Positions 41,803 to 51,984 of a stretch of 64,000 nt of DNA are shown here, in pieces (position 1 is the first letter of the stretch; each line of letters opens with the position of its first letter). The notes beneath the pieces were generated by a model. It had not been told where the DNA came from. It saw only the letters and a list, made by a program, of their open reading frames with translations, and did not search any database. Source of the DNA: Amorphus sp040750475 (GTDB taxonomy: Bacteria; Pseudomonadota; Alphaproteobacteria; Rhizobiales; Amorphaceae); contig NZ_JABJVY010000026.1 in NCBI RefSeq assembly GCF_040750475.1, forward strand, positions 20,715-84,714, read 5' to 3'. The translations under genes were made by a program, and so were the position numbers.

Positions 41803-43722
41803 ATGAACGCGATCCGGCTACCGACCTTGGCTTTCGCCTGGGCGGCGGGGTTTGCCGCTGCGCTCGCGCCTGCGCCGGCGGCGGCATTCGAGCTGTTCGG
41901 CATTAAATTGTTCGGGAGCGGGTCCGACGACGCGGAGACGACCGACGTCATCGGCGAGCCCCAACCTTATGATGTGACGTTCGACGTTCCGGGCGACACG
42001 GATGTGGAGAGCAGCCTGAAAGGCGCCTCCAGCCTTTGGCGCGACCGCAAGAGACCGGCGTCCGGCGCGGCCGGTCTTCTGGCCAAAGCCCGCGGCGACT
42101 ACCGCAACCTGGTCTATGCGCTTTATGCCAACGCCCGCTACGGCGGCACCGTCTCCATCACAATCGACGGCCAGCAGGCGGCCGACCTGCCCTTCGACGC
42201 CACGTTTCCCGACACAGCCGATGTCCGCATCAGCGTCGATCCGGGGCCGCTGTTCCTGTTCGACAAGGCCACGATCCGCAACCAGGCGCCTTATCCCACA
42301 AACCGGCGCGACGTGGTGCCGACGCCGGAGAGCGGCGGCTTTCAGACCGGGCAGCCGGCTCGCTCGACGGTCATCCTGCAGGCGGAAGCCCGCGCCGTCG
42401 AGGCATGGCGCCAGCAAGGCTACGCCAAGGCGAAAGCCGGCCCGCGCCATGTCAGTGCCGTACACCCTTCCGACACCGTCAATGCCGAACTTGAGATGGA
42501 GCCCGGACGCAAAGCCTATTTCGGCCCGACCAGCGTGAGCGGCACCAAACGGATGGATCCCGACTTCGTCGCCTATATGGCCGGCTTCAAGCAGGGCGAG
42601 GAATTCGACCCGGACGCCGTTCAGCGAGCCAGCGACCGGCTCGCCAAGCTGGACGTGTTTTCGTCGCTGCGGGTGGAGGAGAACGAAACGATCGAGCCCG
42701 ACGGCAGCCTGCCGATGCATGTGATCGTGCGCGAACGCAAGCTGCACCGGATTGGCGTCGGCGGTTCATTCTCCAGTATCGACGGGCTCGGACTGGAGGC
42801 CTACTGGCTGCACCGCAACTTGTTCGGTCGCGCCGAACAGCTCCGGATCGACGGCAAGGTCGCGAACTTCGACAACAAGGTGGATCCGGAAGATTTCACC
42901 TATCGCGCCGGGGCCACGTTCACCAAGCCCGGCGTCGGCACGCCGGATTCCAACTTCGTGGCCTCCATCTATGGCGAACGCGAGGTGCTCGACACCTATA
43001 CCAAGACGGGTGTGAGCGGCCAGGCCGGCATCAACCACCAATTCTCCAAGGAGTTGTCGGCGCGCGGCTTCCTGACCGGCCAGGTCGCGGAGTTCGAGGA
43101 CGACGTCTACGGCACCCGCGATTTCACCACCGGTGGCTTCCTCGGCGCCTTCACCTATGACAGCCGCAACGACCCGACCAACGCCACCCGCGGCCACTAT
43201 GTCGACGTCACCGCGCTGCCCTTCTACGAGTTCAACTACGCCAACGCCGCCTCGCGCTTTACCGCAGAGGCGCGCACTTACTACGCCGTCGACGGCGACA
43301 ACCGGATCGTGCTGGCCGCCCGCGGCAAGATCGGGACCCTGGTCGGTCCCTCGATCGCGGAGCTTCCGCCCGACCTCCTGTTCTTTGCCGGTGGCGGCGG
43401 CTCGGTGCGCGGCTATCCCTATCGCTCGATCGGCGTCGACGTCGGCAACAACGTGGTCGGCGGCAAGTCGCTGCTGGAAGGCTCGTTCGAGGTCCGAGGC
43501 CGCTTTACCCAGACGATCGGCGCGGTAGCCTTCCTGGACGCAGGCCTCGTCGGCGCGGACTCCACGCCCGATTTCGACCAGGACGTAAAGCTGGGCGCGG
43601 GCGTGGGTCTGCGCTATTTCACCAGCGTCGGCGCCATCCGCCTCGACGTGGCGGTGCCGTTGGAACAGCGTGACGGCGAACCGAGCGTCGCTTTCTATGT
43701 CGGCATAGGACAGGCGTTTTGA
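41803..43722 (+). CDS. tamA: Translocation and assembly module protein TamA
   Basis: TamA is an Omp85-family outer-membrane barrel that with TamB helps insert or fold outer-membrane proteins. The 639-residue precursor has a signal peptide (FAAALAPAPAAAFE), POTRA-like N-terminal repeats and a C-terminal barrel. The barrel contains the Omp85 pore motif FFAGGGGSVRGY and ends in a beta strand, FYVGIGQAF. ATG 41803 gives a compact signal; ATG 41773 is a plausible alternative. tamB overlaps its end by four bases. Confidence 0.93.
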   Translation: MNAIRLPTLAFAWAAGFAAALAPAPAAAFELFGIKLFGSGSDDAETTDVIGEPQPYDVTFDVPGDTDVESSLKGASSLWRDRKRPASGAAGLLAKARGDYRNLVYALYANARYGGTVSITIDGQQAADLPFDATFPDTADVRISVDPGPLFLFDKATIRNQAPYPTNRRDVVPTPESGGFQTGQPARSTVILQAEARAVEAWRQQGYAKAKAGPRHVSAVHPSDTVNAELEMEPGRKAYFGPTSVSGTKRMDPDFVAYMAGFKQGEEFDPDAVQRASDRLAKLDVFSSLRVEENETIEPDGSLPMHVIVRERKLHRIGVGGSFSSIDGLGLEAYWLHRNLFGRAEQLRIDGKVANFDNKVDPEDFTYRAGATFTKPGVGTPDSNFVASIYGEREVLDTYTKTGVSGQAGINHQFSKELSARGFLTGQVAEFEDDVYGTRDFTTGGFLGAFTYDSRNDPTNATRGHYVDVTALPFYEFNYANAASRFTAEARTYYAVDGDNRIVLAARGKIGTLVGPSIAELPPDLLFFAGGGGSVRGYPYRSIGVDVGNNVVGGKSLLEGSFEVRGRFTQTIGAVAFLDAGLVGADSTPDFDQDVKLGAGVGLRYFTSVGAIRLDVAVPLEQRDGEPSVAFYVGIGQAF

Positions 43723-46700
43723 CCCGGCTCCTCCTCGCCCTCCTTCTCGTCCTAACCGCTCTGCCTGCGCTGGCGCAGGATGCCGCCCAGGATACGGAAG
43801 AGGCCGACCGCTCCTTCCTGACTCGGTTCGTGGAAAACCAGCTTTCCGCGCCGAATCGACAGATCCGGCTTTCCGGTATCCAGGGCGCGCTTTCCTCCAA
43901 CGCGACCATCCGCCAAATTACGGTCGCCGACGATAACGGCGTGTGGCTTCGCATCCAGAATGCCTCGATCCAATGGAACCGGGCGGCCTTGTTCCGCCGC
44001 CGGCTCTCGATCGACAAGCTCTCCGCCGAGAGCATCGAAATGTCGCGACCGCCGCTGCCGGACAAGAGCCTGCCTTCGCCCGAGGCGGCGCCGTTCCAGG
44101 TGCCGGAGCTGCCGGTGGCCGTCATCTTGCGCGAGCTGGACGTTCCCCACCTCAAATTCGGACAAAGCGTGTTCGGGCTCGCTTCCGAGCTCGCGGTGAC
44201 GGGAAACCTGGAGCTCGCCTCCGGCGACCTGGACACCAAGCTGCAGATCAAGCGCCTGGACGGGCCAGGTGGCCAGCTCGCGCTCGAAGCCGGCTTCTCC
44301 AATTCCAGCCGGGCTCTCAAGCTGGACCTCGCCCTTTCCGAGCCGGCCAACGGCGTGGTTGCCAACCTCTTGAACATGGAAGGCAAGCCGCCGGTCGACC
44401 TCACCATCAAGGGCGAAGGTCCGCTGGACAATCTCGACGTGACGATGAACCTCGACGCCGACAATCGACAGATCGTCGTCGGGGCCGTCAGCCTGCGCCA
44501 GCGCGACGAGGGCCTGGCCTTCCGGGCGCGGCTGGAGGGGTCGATCGCCGAGCTGGTCGCACCCAAGCATCGCGAATTCTTCGGAAATAACGGGCTCGTG
44601 ACGGCCTCGGGCGTGGTGCGCGACAGCGGCGGGTTCGTGCTCGACCAGCTCGACGTGACAAGCGCGCAGTTGACCCTTTCCGCATCGGCCGAGACCACCA
44701 CCGACGGCTTCCTCCGCCGGCTATCCGTTAATGGCAAGCTGGCTGACCCTGAAGGCGACGCGGTGGTGCTGCCGAGTGGCGGTGGCACCAGCATTCAGGA
44801 CGGCACGATCCAGCTCGCCTTCGGCGAAGGCGGCCGGGAAGACTGGAACGGCCGCATCGAGCTCACCGGCCTCTCCAGCGGAACCATTTCCGCGGAGACC
44901 GTGCGCGTGATCCTCGGCGGCCTGGCGCAGAACCTGAACAATCCGGACGCAAGGCGCGTCACGTTCGGGATCGATGGCACCGTTGCGGGCCTGGCCTCCG
45001 AAAAGCCGGAGCTCGACACGGCGATCGGCGATACCATCCAACTGGTGATCGACGGAGCCTGGGCCGCGGGCCAGCCCATCCGGCTGAGCCAAGCCGAGCT
45101 TTCCGGCAACGGCCTTTCAGCGCGGCTTGCCGGCCAAATCGAAGAAGCGGCCTTCCAGGGGACCATCGCGTTGAAGGCGGCAAGCCTGACCCCCTTCTCC
45201 GCACTCGCAAATCGCGATCTCGCCGGCGCGTTGGATATGGAAGCCAAGGGCGAGGTGCGCCCGATCACCGGCGCGTTCGACCTGACCCTCGACGGCAAGG
45301 CCGACGGCCTGCATCTGGGCATCGATGCCGCGGACAATCTGTTCGGCGGCCTGACCACCATCACCGGCGGTGTCGGCCGCGGCGAGGCCGGCATCAAGGC
45401 CGACAAGCTGCGGCTTGCCAACGACAACATGACGCTGACCGCCGACGGAACCTTTTCCAGCGAGGACGCCGATTTCGGCTTCGACCTTGCCCTGTCCGAT
45501 CTCGCCTTGATCTCCGATCAGGCGTCCGGCCGCCTGACGGCGAACGGCTCCGCCAAGGGCCAGGAGAATGTCATCGCGCTCGCCTTCGACGCGAGCGTTC
45601 CCTCCGGAACACTTTCCGGCCGGCCGCTGCGCGACGCCACACTCGGCTTCGACGGCACCTTGCGCGACGACAACCTCGACGGAGCCGTCACGGCGAACGC
45701 GTTCCTCGACGGCCACAAAGTGTCGCTGACGTCCAACGTCGCCGTCACCGGCGGCGAAAAGCGGCTTTCCGGCCTGAGCTTCGTCGCTGGCGGCACGGAA
45801 TTGACCGGCAACCTGACCCAGACGGAAAACGGGCTCTTCTCCGGCACGTTGGACCTGAACGCGCCGGACGTGTCGGTCGCCGCCGCGCTCGCGCTTCTGG
45901 ACGCGAGCGGCTCGGCCCAGGCGCACATCGAGCTTGCCAACGCGAACGGCGAACAGAGCGCGGTCGTCGACGCCAAGATCCGTCAGCTCGTGGTGGATGC
46001 CGCGCGCGTGGACAGCGCCGACGTCGCCCTACGCCTGGATGATCTATTCGGGGTGCCGTCCGCCGACGGCACCGTCTCCGCCAAGAATGTCGTCGCGGCC
46101 GGCTACACCGTCACCGATCTTGACGCCACCGCCCGGCGCGAGGGCGCGCGCACCAACTTCACGGCCAATGCCGCGCTCTCGATCGGCACCACGATCGCCA
46201 CAACGGGCACGCTGGCGCCCGAAGGCGACGGATTCCGGCTCGTTCTCACCAAGGCCGACCTGGCCCAGGGCGATCTCGCCGCCCATCTGAAGCGGCAGAC
46301 GACGATCGTGATCGCCGGCCAATCCATCGATATCGACGACCTCGCGCTCGCGGTTGGCAGCGGCGAGATCACCGCCGACGGCACCATCGCCGACACGTTG
46401 AACCTCAAGGTCGCGATCTCCGCTCTGCCGCTCGCCATCGCCAACACGATCAAGCCGGATCTCGGCCTGCGCGGCACCCTCACCGGCACCGCCGATGTCG
46501 GCGGCACCCGCGACGCACCCAACGTGCGTTTCGACCTGAATGGACGGTCGTTGACCGCGGCCGAGCTTCGCCAGGCGGGTCTGTCCACCCTCGATCTCAC
46601 GGCACGCGGCTCGTCCACCGCGAACCGGCTCACCGTCGAGGCCACTCTGACGAGCCCCGAAGGCTTCCGGGCCACGGCAAACGGCGCGGTTCCGCTCGGC

Positions 46701-48326
46701 GACGGATCGCTGGATCTCACCCTCGCCCTCACCCGCTTCCCGCTGGAGCCGCTCAACGCGCTCGCGCCGGGTCAGGCGCTTGCCGGCGCCATCACCGGCG
46801 AAGCGAAAGTCACCGGCCCGCTGGCCAATCCCGCAGCCAACTTCACGATCTCCGGGTCTGGCCTCTCCGCCGCGCCGCTGGCGGAATTCGGCGCGGCCCC
46901 GCTGGAACTGCGCGCCTCCGGCCGGTTCGCCGACCAGACATTGACGCTCCAGTCCACCGATGTCGGCGGGCCGCAGGGCCTCTCGCTGTCGGCCTCCGGC
47001 CGTCTGCCGCTCTCCGGTTCGGGCCTCGATCTCCAGGCCCGGGGCTCCGTTCCCCTGTCGCTCGCCAACCGGCAGCTCGCCGATCGCGGCACGCAAGTCT
47101 CCGGCGTCCTGACCTTCGATGCCGCCGTCGGAGGCTCGTTTACGCAGCCGGTGATCAACGGGCGCTTCGGAACCTCAGGCGCCCAGGTGATCGATCCCGA
47201 CACCAAGGTTCGGCTCAACGACATTGTCATCGATGGCACCATCGACGGCGACCGCATCACGCTCAGGACCGTTCGGGCGGCCGTGGCCGGCGGCGGCAGC
47301 CTCAACGCCGGCGGCACCATCTCCATCGATCCGCGCGCCGGCTTCCCGGCCGACCTGCGGCTGACGCTCGACCAGGCCCGCTATGTCGACGACGAGCTGG
47401 TCATCGCCACCGTAGACGGCACGCTGCAGATGTCCGGCCGGCTCACGCGCGATCCGCTGGTCTCCGGCGATCTCCGGATCGAGAAGGCCGAGATCATGAT
47501 CCCGGACTCCTTCGGCGGGACCGCCCCGGCCATCGACGTCGTCCAGATCGATCCTCCGCAGGCCGTGGTCACGACCTTGAAGCGCGCCAAGCTGATCGGC
47601 GGCACCCCTGTGCCGGCCTCGCGGCCGAGCATCGTTCAGCTCGACATTTCGATCAGCGCGCCGAACCAGATCTTCGTGCGTGGCCGCGGCCTCGATGCCG
47701 AACTCGGCGGCCGCGTCCGGGTCACCGGGCCGGTGACCAACGTGCAGCCGGTCGGCGGGTTTGAGCTGATTCGCGGCCGGATCGCGATCGTCGGCCAGCG
47801 GATCGTGTTCGACGAAGGCCGTGTCACGCTGATCGGCGACCTCGATCCGTTCATCAATTTCAGCGCCAGCACCCAAGGCAACGGCATCACCGTCACGATC
47901 TCCGTGCGCGGCCGCGTCTCCGACCCTCAGATCACGTTCTCGTCCCAACCGGAACTGCCCCAGGACGAGGTGCTCGCCCAGTTGATCTTCAAGCGCTCCA
48001 TGAGCGAACTGTCGGCAACCCAGATCGCCCAGCTTGCGGCCGCGGCAGCCGAACTCGCCGGCGGCGGCAACAGCTCGCTCCTGCAAAATTTGCGGCGCGC
48101 AACGGGTCTCGACGAGCTGGACGTGATCACCGACTCCGAAGGCAATGCCGCGCTGCAGGCCGGCCGCTATATCAGCGACAACATCTATCTCGGAGTTCAG
48201 GCCGGCGCCGAGGGCAACACCGAAGCCACGATCAATCTGGATATCACCCGCGACCTCAAGGCGAAGGGCGCCGTCGCCTCCGACGGTAACTCATCGCTCG
48301 GCCTCTTCTTCGAACGCGACTACTGA
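43719..48326 (+). CDS. tamB: Translocation and assembly module protein TamB
   Basis: TamB is a very long AsmA-like periplasmic protein (1535 residues) linking inner and outer membranes; it partners TamA and is implicated in outer-membrane protein assembly and lipid transport. A short N-terminal membrane anchor (LLLALLLVLTALPALAQ), beta-helical repeats throughout and the C-terminal DUF490 domain (IVFDEGRVTLIGDLDPFINFSA, QPELPQDEVLAQLIFKRSM) are visible. The start is TTG 43719, overlapping the tamA stop (TTGA), so translation is coupled. Its length is near the upper usual range. Confidence 0.95.
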   Translation: MTRLLLALLLVLTALPALAQDAAQDTEEADRSFLTRFVENQLSAPNRQIRLSGIQGALSSNATIRQITVADDNGVWLRIQNASIQWNRAALFRRRLSIDKLSAESIEMSRPPLPDKSLPSPEAAPFQVPELPVAVILRELDVPHLKFGQSVFGLASELAVTGNLELASGDLDTKLQIKRLDGPGGQLALEAGFSNSSRALKLDLALSEPANGVVANLLNMEGKPPVDLTIKGEGPLDNLDVTMNLDADNRQIVVGAVSLRQRDEGLAFRARLEGSIAELVAPKHREFFGNNGLVTASGVVRDSGGFVLDQLDVTSAQLTLSASAETTTDGFLRRLSVNGKLADPEGDAVVLPSGGGTSIQDGTIQLAFGEGGREDWNGRIELTGLSSGTISAETVRVILGGLAQNLNNPDARRVTFGIDGTVAGLASEKPELDTAIGDTIQLVIDGAWAAGQPIRLSQAELSGNGLSARLAGQIEEAAFQGTIALKAASLTPFSALANRDLAGALDMEAKGEVRPITGAFDLTLDGKADGLHLGIDAADNLFGGLTTITGGVGRGEAGIKADKLRLANDNMTLTADGTFSSEDADFGFDLALSDLALISDQASGRLTANGSAKGQENVIALAFDASVPSGTLSGRPLRDATLGFDGTLRDDNLDGAVTANAFLDGHKVSLTSNVAVTGGEKRLSGLSFVAGGTELTGNLTQTENGLFSGTLDLNAPDVSVAAALALLDASGSAQAHIELANANGEQSAVVDAKIRQLVVDAARVDSADVALRLDDLFGVPSADGTVSAKNVVAAGYTVTDLDATARREGARTNFTANAALSIGTTIATTGTLAPEGDGFRLVLTKADLAQGDLAAHLKRQTTIVIAGQSIDIDDLALAVGSGEITADGTIADTLNLKVAISALPLAIANTIKPDLGLRGTLTGTADVGGTRDAPNVRFDLNGRSLTAAELRQAGLSTLDLTARGSSTANRLTVEATLTSPEGFRATANGAVPLGDGSLDLTLALTRFPLEPLNALAPGQALAGAITGEAKVTGPLANPAANFTISGSGLSAAPLAEFGAAPLELRASGRFADQTLTLQSTDVGGPQGLSLSASGRLPLSGSGLDLQARGSVPLSLANRQLADRGTQVSGVLTFDAAVGGSFTQPVINGRFGTSGAQVIDPDTKVRLNDIVIDGTIDGDRITLRTVRAAVAGGGSLNAGGTISIDPRAGFPADLRLTLDQARYVDDELVIATVDGTLQMSGRLTRDPLVSGDLRIEKAEIMIPDSFGGTAPAIDVVQIDPPQAVVTTLKRAKLIGGTPVPASRPSIVQLDISISAPNQIFVRGRGLDAELGGRVRVTGPVTNVQPVGGFELIRGRIAIVGQRIVFDEGRVTLIGDLDPFINFSASTQGNGITVTISVRGRVSDPQITFSSQPELPQDEVLAQLIFKRSMSELSATQIAQLAAAAAELAGGGNSSLLQNLRRATGLDELDVITDSEGNAALQAGRYISDNIYLGVQAGAEGNTEATINLDITRDLKAKGAVASDGNSSLGLFFERDY

Positions 48327-48407
48327 GCGCGATCGCGGAAAAGGAAACCGGCTTTCGGCAAAATCCGGCGCGTCAGAACCGCGAAACAAAGCATAAGGCA
48401 GCGCGGA

Positions 48408-48938
48408 TCATCGGCCCGCCGGCAAGCCAGCGGCCGTGAGCTCGCCCGGCGTGCAATGGCGCCAGAATTGCTCGGCATCACGCTCGCCCATGGCAAGAAG
48501 ACCGTCTTTCGGAAAGCCCCCCTGGCTGCCGACCCACGCCAGAATATCGTCGGAATGCGGGGGATCGACCTCCGCCAACCGCTCGCTCAGATCTGACGTG
48601 TAGACCGAAGCCTTGTGGAACTCGAACCGGGCGCGATCGGTGAGGCAAACGCGATCGCGTGTCATATCGGCAAAGACCGCGCAGCCCGAGGCACATCGCC
48701 CATTGACGATGACGAGCTGCTTGGACCCGGCATTCACCTCTTCGGCTGCGGCAACAAAATAGTCGAGCTCTCCGCCACGGCTTGAAGGGAGAACACACGG
48801 CTCACCGCATGAGGCGCCAAACGCCCGGACGAACGGCGTCTTCGCGTCCGGGTTGCTCATGCAGGCGGTCAGCCCTCCCGCGAGCAACAGCGAGACGAAC
48901 GAAAGCGCCCGCAAACGCCGGGCTTTCAGCGTGTCCAT
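48408..48938 (-). CDS. Exported ClpP/crotonase-like lipoprotein
   Basis: This 176-residue protein has a lipoprotein signal (VSLLLAGGLTAC, lipid on Cys). It also has a fragment like the active site of ClpP-type periplasmic proteins of the COG3904 group: IVNGRCASGCAVFADMTRDRVC and then FEFHKA. The Ser of CASAC-type motifs is Ser in CASGC; catalysis is unproven. It stands alone in a GC-rich region, opposite to tamB. Confidence 0.65.
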   Translation of the reverse strand: MDTLKARRLRALSFVSLLLAGGLTACMSNPDAKTPFVRAFGASCGEPCVLPSSRGGELDYFVAAAEEVNAGSKQLVIVNGRCASGCAVFADMTRDRVCLTDRARFEFHKASVYTSDLSERLAEVDPPHSDDILAWVGSQGGFPKDGLLAMGERDAEQFWRHCTPGELTAAGLPAGR

Positions 48939-49112
48939 ATTTGCGCGTCCCCCCGGCCCCAGTTGGCTCCGGCCTCTTATGGCGGCGACACCGCCTCATC
49001 CGATCGCCGACATGGCCGACCCATTTTGACCAATTCGGAAAGAAAGCCCGAGCCAATTCTTTTCATTGATCCTAATTAAGAAAAGGTGAGACCTGATCGC
49101 TCTCGTCCGCCG

Positions 49113-50696
49113 TCAGTCCGTCCAGACCACGCTGCTTCCGGGCCCATGGGTCGACGGACGGTTCGGGGGCGGCTCGCGCGACGGCTTTTGTGGTGGCCGG
49201 CCTTGCCCTTTGCCAGGGCTCGTCCGCGGCCGCTTTTTCTTGCGCCGGCGTTTGAGGACAGTCCCATCGGGACGGCAAATGGGCGGGACGAGGAAGGCAC
49301 AAAGAAGCGCAAACACCGCCTGGATGGCGAGCGTGCGCATCGGATAGTCCGCGAAGGAATGCAAGAGCAGCAGGCCGATGGAAATGCTGGCGGCCCGCGC
49401 GAGATTGACGTCGAGCTGTGCGCGCTGGTCCTGGTCGCCCCGCCATAGCCGATAGGCTGTACGTCCATACCACCAGACGAAGACACCGATCAGAATGAGG
49501 GCGGGCAATCCGCCTTCGAGCCCAAGTTCCAGATAGTCGTTGTGAGCCCGGTTCGCCCATGTGGAGGAAAGATCGGTCGGCTGTTCGAACCAGCGATAGA
49601 CCGGAATGAATGTGCCGAAGCCCGCCCCGAAAGGCAAAAGCGATACGAGCCCATCCGCCGTCACCGACCACATTACGCTTCGGTAGTCGTCAACCGCACT
49701 CGTCGTCGCAATCCGATTGACCAGGCCAAGCAGCGCGTAGTTTGCAATCAACAACGCGGCCAGAAGCCCGGCTCCAATGACGGCAAGGCGCACTTTTTTC
49801 TGGTCGCCGGCCGGTATGTTGCTCCTAAACATGAAGGCACTGACCACGAGGGCGAGCGTGCCGAGCAATACACCCGACCGCGACAGCGAGATGGCGATCG
49901 TGAGCAAGAGCAGGCTTGTCAACGCGCCAAACGAGAGCGCCGCCACCCGATATCCTTCGCGATGCCGCTCCGTCACGAAATGAACGGTCCACGCCATCGC
50001 AAACGGGAGCGCACAATAAAGGAGCGCAGCATAGTGATTTCGGTTGGCGAAAAAGCCGACCGTGCTGCCGAGATTGGTTCGTTCGTAAAAATACAGGGTT
50101 TCGGTCGAAATCCCCGCCACCTGAGCCAAGCCCAAGACAACCGATACGGCCACGGCGGCGAGAAATACAAGGCTTATCGTCCGACGGTCCAGATTGTCCG
50201 TCGTCAACAAGGCCAGAAAAATTGCAGCACCTGGAATGAGAGACAGGAGCGAGCCGAGCGTCGCCGCCGGATCCAGCGAAATCGGCCACCAGGGCAGCGA
50301 CTGATCGCTGAGAGTGAAGCTCTCGGCAAATTGGCTCCGGCCCGGAAAATGGGTCCAGAGAAAGGACGGCAACGGGACGAGTTGAACCAACAACAGCAGG
50401 ACGGCCGCCCCGAGGATCGCCACCGGGATCAAGGATCGATCGCGATCGGTCGCGGTCGCCCACCGGAGAATCGCCAGGGCCAGCAATGGCAAGCCCACGA
50501 TTTCGATGACCGCGTCGGAGGCAAACCCCTGTCTGGTTCCGCCCCCGAAAATTTGCGCGACCAGAAAAACGCCGGCCGTCAACCAATAGACCAGGACAGA
50601 ACGATCCGGAGAATGGGCCACCACCTCGGACGCGGGCGACGCATCGTCTCGCGCGTGCCTCCGACCCTGAAACGCTTTGGTCAACATTGCCCGCAT
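49113..50696 (-). CDS. O-antigen ligase/Wzy-like membrane protein
   Basis: This 527-residue polytopic protein (about 11-12 helices) has the Wzy_C/O-antigen-ligase feature: a periplasmic loop followed by RAHNDYLELGLEGGLPALIL. It would ligate or polymerise sugar repeat units on the periplasmic side of the inner membrane. ATG 50696 was chosen; ATG 50753 would add 19 residues without a membrane or signal feature. A basic Lys/Arg/Pro-rich tail of about 60 residues follows the last helix. It lies at the left edge of the EPS locus but on the opposite strand. Confidence 0.85.
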   Translation of the reverse strand: MRAMLTKAFQGRRHARDDASPASEVVAHSPDRSVLVYWLTAGVFLVAQIFGGGTRQGFASDAVIEIVGLPLLALAILRWATATDRDRSLIPVAILGAAVLLLLVQLVPLPSFLWTHFPGRSQFAESFTLSDQSLPWWPISLDPAATLGSLLSLIPGAAIFLALLTTDNLDRRTISLVFLAAVAVSVVLGLAQVAGISTETLYFYERTNLGSTVGFFANRNHYAALLYCALPFAMAWTVHFVTERHREGYRVAALSFGALTSLLLLTIAISLSRSGVLLGTLALVVSAFMFRSNIPAGDQKKVRLAVIGAGLLAALLIANYALLGLVNRIATTSAVDDYRSVMWSVTADGLVSLLPFGAGFGTFIPVYRWFEQPTDLSSTWANRAHNDYLELGLEGGLPALILIGVFVWWYGRTAYRLWRGDQDQRAQLDVNLARAASISIGLLLLHSFADYPMRTLAIQAVFALLCAFLVPPICRPDGTVLKRRRKKKRPRTSPGKGQGRPPQKPSREPPPNRPSTHGPGSSVVWTD

Positions 50697-51293
50697 CAAA
50701 ACGGTTTCGATCCTCCAAAGCGTTTCCTGCCGAAATGAACACCGGCCATCCATCCGGAAACGCCACAGAACAATTTATTCTCGCCTATCTGCGATTCAGC
50801 AAGAAAACGGCTTGCCATTAAGAGCTTCAGATTTCTCAAGCCCGAATTGGAGCCGCGCGAGACCATCGCCGGCGCCCTCAATTGCTTTAGCAGCGGCGAT
50901 TGGCACGCCCGCTTTACGCCTCCGGAGGCTCGCATTTCGCGATAACGGTTCCGCGAGCTTCACTATAGAGGAGCGTGATCGCTCACCACCGCGGGCGAGC
51001 CGCCTTGCGGGCCTCCATCATTTGGCGAACCATGACATGGCCCAAAGGTCGCCCAACAAACACATTTTCGGGAAAATAGTCTGCCGTTCTTTTTTATTGT
51101 GGATATAACGGTCTCTCCGACGTGCTTCTCTATCGACACTTTTCGAAGAAGCCGCGCAGCCCGGAGGGAAAATCGTCATTCGTCAGCTGCGACGAAGTTG
51201 ACGCCGGAGGATCGATCGAAGCGGGGCGAGCGCGGACTCATCAGATCCGCGCTGCTGGCGCAGGCTGGGCACGAAATCCGCAGCGTCCGAATA
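50697..51293. other. Spacer upstream of the O-antigen ligase-like gene
   Basis: This 597-base region has mixed composition and contains no ORF with ribosome-binding site. It probably holds the promoter of the ligase-like gene. At its right edge lies the terminator of the Gly-rich protein gene. Confidence 0.35.
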
Positions 51294-51321
51294 GAAAAAC
51301 GGCCGCACCAATCGCGGCCGT
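51294..51321 (-). terminator. Rho-independent terminator after the Gly-rich exported protein
   Basis: Reading on the minus strand, ACGGCCGC (complement of 51314-51321) pairs with GCGGCCGT (complement of 51299-51306) around a seven-base loop, and five T residues follow (complement of the A run at 51295-51299). Confidence 0.85.
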
Positions 51322-51363
51322 CCTTAAAATCCCGACAGACGTCTTTCTATCCGACCGACCCGA

Positions 51364-51984
51364 CTACGGGCTGCCCGAAGTGGTCCAGTTATTACCACCT
51401 TGCCCACCCTGCTGAAATTGCAGCGGGCTATTTCCAGGCTCGACGTCCCCGGTCTGCTGGGCAGAAATACCGGCCGCGGCACCGGCGGCACCGGCAGTGA
51501 CAACACCGGCAGTGAGAGCACCGCCAACACCGCCACCTACTCCGCCCCCTCCGGCAACTCCCGAAAAAAGCCCACCAGCGCCCAACTGAGCGAATGTACG
51601 CGTATCGGCCTGCACCTTAAGGCATCCACAGCCGTCGACCCGGCTGGCATCAACCATCGAAGGCGAAACCAACTCGGCCTTGAAGGAGCCCGCCTGCACC
51701 AGCGCCTTACCGTCCTGCATCAACAGGACACGGTCCCCGACCTTCAGCGCCTTATCGCCGCGGACGGGTGTGAACCCTTCCTTGTCGGAGATAACGACAC
51801 GTCCTTCGACCTTCGACAGCGACCCGACCGGGCTATCGACGTCGCGCAGCTCCTCGGCAAAGGAGCAGCTTCCCGCTTCGACGAGCGCCTGGCACGATGA
51901 GACCGGCGCATCTTCGGCGTTGGCGACCGAGACCATGCCGGCCGCACCCGCTAGAACAAGCGTGAGAGCTGTCATCAATTTCAT
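51364..51984 (-). CDS. Exported FecR-like protein with Gly-rich C terminus
   Basis: This 206-residue protein has a signal peptide (TALTLVLAGAAGMVSVANAE). A beta-rich middle recalls a FecR/secretin-type domain (LSKVEGRVVISDKEG, PVRGDKALKVGDRVLLMQDG) with Cys in DGCGCLK. A Gly-rich hydrophobic stretch (GVAGGGGVGGGVGGALTAGVV) and a Gln/Gly tail follow. GGAG six bases before ATG 51984 supports that start; ATG 51996 and 51987 are alternatives. It lies next to the EPS genes and is monocistronic. Confidence 0.65.
   Translation of the reverse strand: MKLMTALTLVLAGAAGMVSVANAEDAPVSSCQALVEAGSCSFAEELRDVDSPVGSLSKVEGRVVISDKEGFTPVRGDKALKVGDRVLLMQDGKALVQAGSFKAELVSPSMVDASRVDGCGCLKVQADTRTFAQLGAGGLFSGVAGGGGVGGGVGGALTAGVVTAGAAGAAAGISAQQTGDVEPGNSPLQFQQGGQGGNNWTTSGSP

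Noticed and set aside
49542..50738. 398-residue plus-strand frame
   Set aside because: Antisense to the O-antigen ligase-like gene, whose helices and HNDYLE motif are clear; this frame is Arg/Glu-rich without a domain.
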